From Actinomycetes bacterium (GTDB lineage: Bacteria > Actinomycetota > Actinomycetes > Propionibacteriales > Propionibacteriaceae), in assembly GCA_023442485.1 (NCBI GenBank), contig JAEZZG010000004.1:1-6502 (forward strand): a DNA stretch of 6,502 nucleotides, read 5' to 3'. A model generated the notes under the pieces. It was not told where the DNA came from and searched no databases. It worked only from the letters and a program-made list of their open reading frames with translations. How positions within the stretch are numbered: position 1 is the stretch's first letter; every line of letters starts with the position of its first letter. Of the stretch, positions 5,054-6,502 are shown one piece after another. The translations under genes were made by a program, and so were the position numbers.

Positions 5054-6502
5054 GTGGATAAAGGATTGAAAACACCTCCGAAGCTGCGCCCCGATGTTCT
5101 GCGGGTGATCCCGCTAGGCGGTTTGGGTGATATTGGCCGAAACATGTCCTGTTTCGAGATCAACGGCGAATTACTGCTTATCGACTGCGGGGTTCTCTTC
5201 CCTGAAGATGACCATCCCGGCGTCGATTTGATCCTTCCCGGTCTCGATTACCTGTCTGACCGTCTCGACGATATCCGAGGGTTAGTCTTGACCCACGGCC
5301 ATGAGGACCACATCGGAGCGGTTCCATATCTGTTGCGTTCCCGTCCAGACATTCCGGTCTACGGTTCTCAGCTCACCATCGCCTTCGTCCGGGCCAAACT
5401 TGCCGAACACAAACTCTCCGGTACCGATTTGCGCGTGGTGCGCGAAGGAGACCGGGTCACTATCGGTCAAGAATACGAGTGTGAGTTCCTCTCGGTGACC
5501 CACTCCATCCCAGACGCTTTGGCGGTGGTGTTGCGGACGAAGGCCGGGACGGTGGTCAACACCGGCGACTTCAAGATGGACCAGCTCCCCCTAGACGGGC
5601 GCATCACTGACCTACGCGGTTTCGCTCGCCTCGGCGAAGAGGGGGTCGACCTATTCATGGTCGATTCCACCAACGCCGATACCGCCGGCTTCGTCCGCCC
5701 CGAGATCGACATTGAACCGGCGATGAGAGCCGTCTTTGAGCAAGCCCGCCAAAAGATCGTCGTGGCTTGTTTCTCATCTCACGTCCACCGCGTTCAACAA
5801 GTGCTCAACATGGCCCACGAGTACGGACGCAAGGTCTGCTGGGTGGGGCGTTCGATGACCCGCAACATGACGACGGCTGCCGAACTCGGATATCTGCACA
5901 TGCCTGAAGACACCGTCATCGCCATTCGCGACATCGACAAATACGCCGACTCTGATCTGGTGATCGTCTCCACAGGATCGCAAGGGGAGCCGTTGAGCGC
6001 CCTCGCCCGGATGGCCAACGGCGAACACCCGGTGATCCCGGTGAGGTCAGGTGACACCGTACTCCTGGCCTCCTCGCTGATCCCCGGCAACGAGAACGCC
6101 GTCTACCGGGTAATCAACGGGTTGTGCAAGATCGGCGCGAATGTTGTTCACAAGGGTAATGCCCTGGTTCACGTCTCCGGACATGCCTGCGCTGGGGAGT
6201 TGTTGTACTGCTACAACATCATGCAGCCCTACAACGTGATGCCTATCCACGGTGAGGCCCGCCACTTGATCGCCAATGCCGAGCTCGCCGTCAAGACCGG
6301 GATTCCGCGCGGCAACGCCATTATTGCCCAGGACGGAGATGTGGTTGACCTCGAAGATCACCAAGCCACCATCGTCGGGCGCGTCGATGCCTCCTATATC
6401 TTCGTTGACGGCTCCACCGTTGGTGATTTATCTCAGACATCGCTGACCGATCGCAGAATCCTCGGTGAAGAGGGGTTCATCTCGATCGTCTCGGCAGTCA
6501 AT
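5054..6502 (+). CDS. rnj: ribonuclease J, C-terminus beyond the window
   Basis: RNase J is a zinc-dependent metallo-beta-lactamase/beta-CASP nuclease with 5'-to-3' exonuclease and endonuclease activity, acting in mRNA decay and rRNA 5' maturation in the cytoplasm. The 483 codons present run open to the last base; full-length homologues have about 560 residues, so roughly 80 are missing. The motifs are intact: LGGLGDIGRNM at the N-terminus, HGHEDH (His81, His83, Asp85, His86), the THSIPD histidine (150), NTGDFKMDQ (Asp172), DSTNAD (Asp204), the beta-CASP STGSQGEP (306-313), SGHACAGEL (His377) and MPIHGEAR (His399). The start is chosen as GTG 5054, giving an N-terminus VDKGLKTPPKLRPDVLRV; its ribosome binding site is weak. 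TTG 5066 is less likely because AAAGGA touches it. In Mycobacterium tuberculosis dapA precedes this gene; here the divergent GNAT gene does. Confidence 0.96.
   Translation, partial: MDKGLKTPPKLRPDVLRVIPLGGLGDIGRNMSCFEINGELLLIDCGVLFPEDDHPGVDLILPGLDYLSDRLDDIRGLVLTHGHEDHIGAVPYLLRSRPDIPVYGSQLTIAFVRAKLAEHKLSGTDLRVVREGDRVTIGQEYECEFLSVTHSIPDALAVVLRTKAGTVVNTGDFKMDQLPLDGRITDLRGFARLGEEGVDLFMVDSTNADTAGFVRPEIDIEPAMRAVFEQARQKIVVACFSSHVHRVQQVLNMAHEYGRKVCWVGRSMTRNMTTAAELGYLHMPEDTVIAIRDIDKYADSDLVIVSTGSQGEPLSALARMANGEHPVIPVRSGDTVLLASSLIPGNENAVYRVINGLCKIGANVVHKGNALVHVSGHACAGELLYCYNIMQPYNVMPIHGEARHLIANAELAVKTGIPRGNAIIAQDGDVVDLEDHQATIVGRVDASYIFVDGSTVGDLSQTSLTDRRILGEEGFISIVSAVN

Noticed and set aside
5066..5068. 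TTG 5066 as the rnj start
   Set aside because: AAAGGA directly abuts it, leaving no spacing for initiation; GTG 5054 better fits the distance from the predicted promoter, though its ribosome site is weak.

Overview
The window reads as chromosomal DNA from a moderately high-GC actinobacterium. The best fit is the Propionibacteriaceae (Cutibacterium-like), judged from the 740-residue actinobacterial-type PNPase beginning MEGPGV, an actinobacterial RNase J, and TANNNT-type -10 boxes. The family assignment is from memory of such proteins and is not proven here. All genes are housekeeping in type except one acetyltransferase. No mobile element, CRISPR array, tRNA or rRNA is visible.

Layout. Bases 1-166 hold no supported gene, but contain C7 and C9 tracts and an 8-bp inverted repeat. 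An intrinsic terminator at 167-205 closes whatever lies upstream. rpsO (365-628) follows a structured leader of about 120 nt and ends at a strong terminator (637-671). A 467-bp gap (629-1095) then holds a candidate promoter (751-778), a possible frameshifted gene remnant (702-981) and several hairpins ahead of pnp (1096-3318). pnp ends at a perfect 12-bp terminator hairpin (3328-3355). A 257-bp spacer with further inverted repeats precedes dapB (3576-4319). A GNAT acetyltransferase on the minus strand (4445-5017) converges on dapB across a shared hairpin (4404-4439). It is divergent from the RNase J gene rnj (5054 to beyond the window end), with only 36 bp between the start codons.

How the genes relate. 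rpsO, pnp and rnj all concern ribosome assembly or RNA turnover: S15 organises the 30S platform, PNPase degrades RNA 3'-to-5' by phosphorolysis, and RNase J is a 5'-to-3' exo/endonuclease. dapB supplies the diaminopimelate/lysine branch. The neighbouring rpsO and pnp appear transcriptionally insulated from each other, unlike the cotranscribed E. coli pair.

The points most worth a second look are: the face-to-face -10 boxes on one AT core between the GNAT gene and rnj, with the GNAT apparently leaderless; the unexplained coding-like stretch between rpsO and pnp; and the folded rpsO leader. I did not find a convincing new multi-gene system; the window is mostly ordinary core genome.
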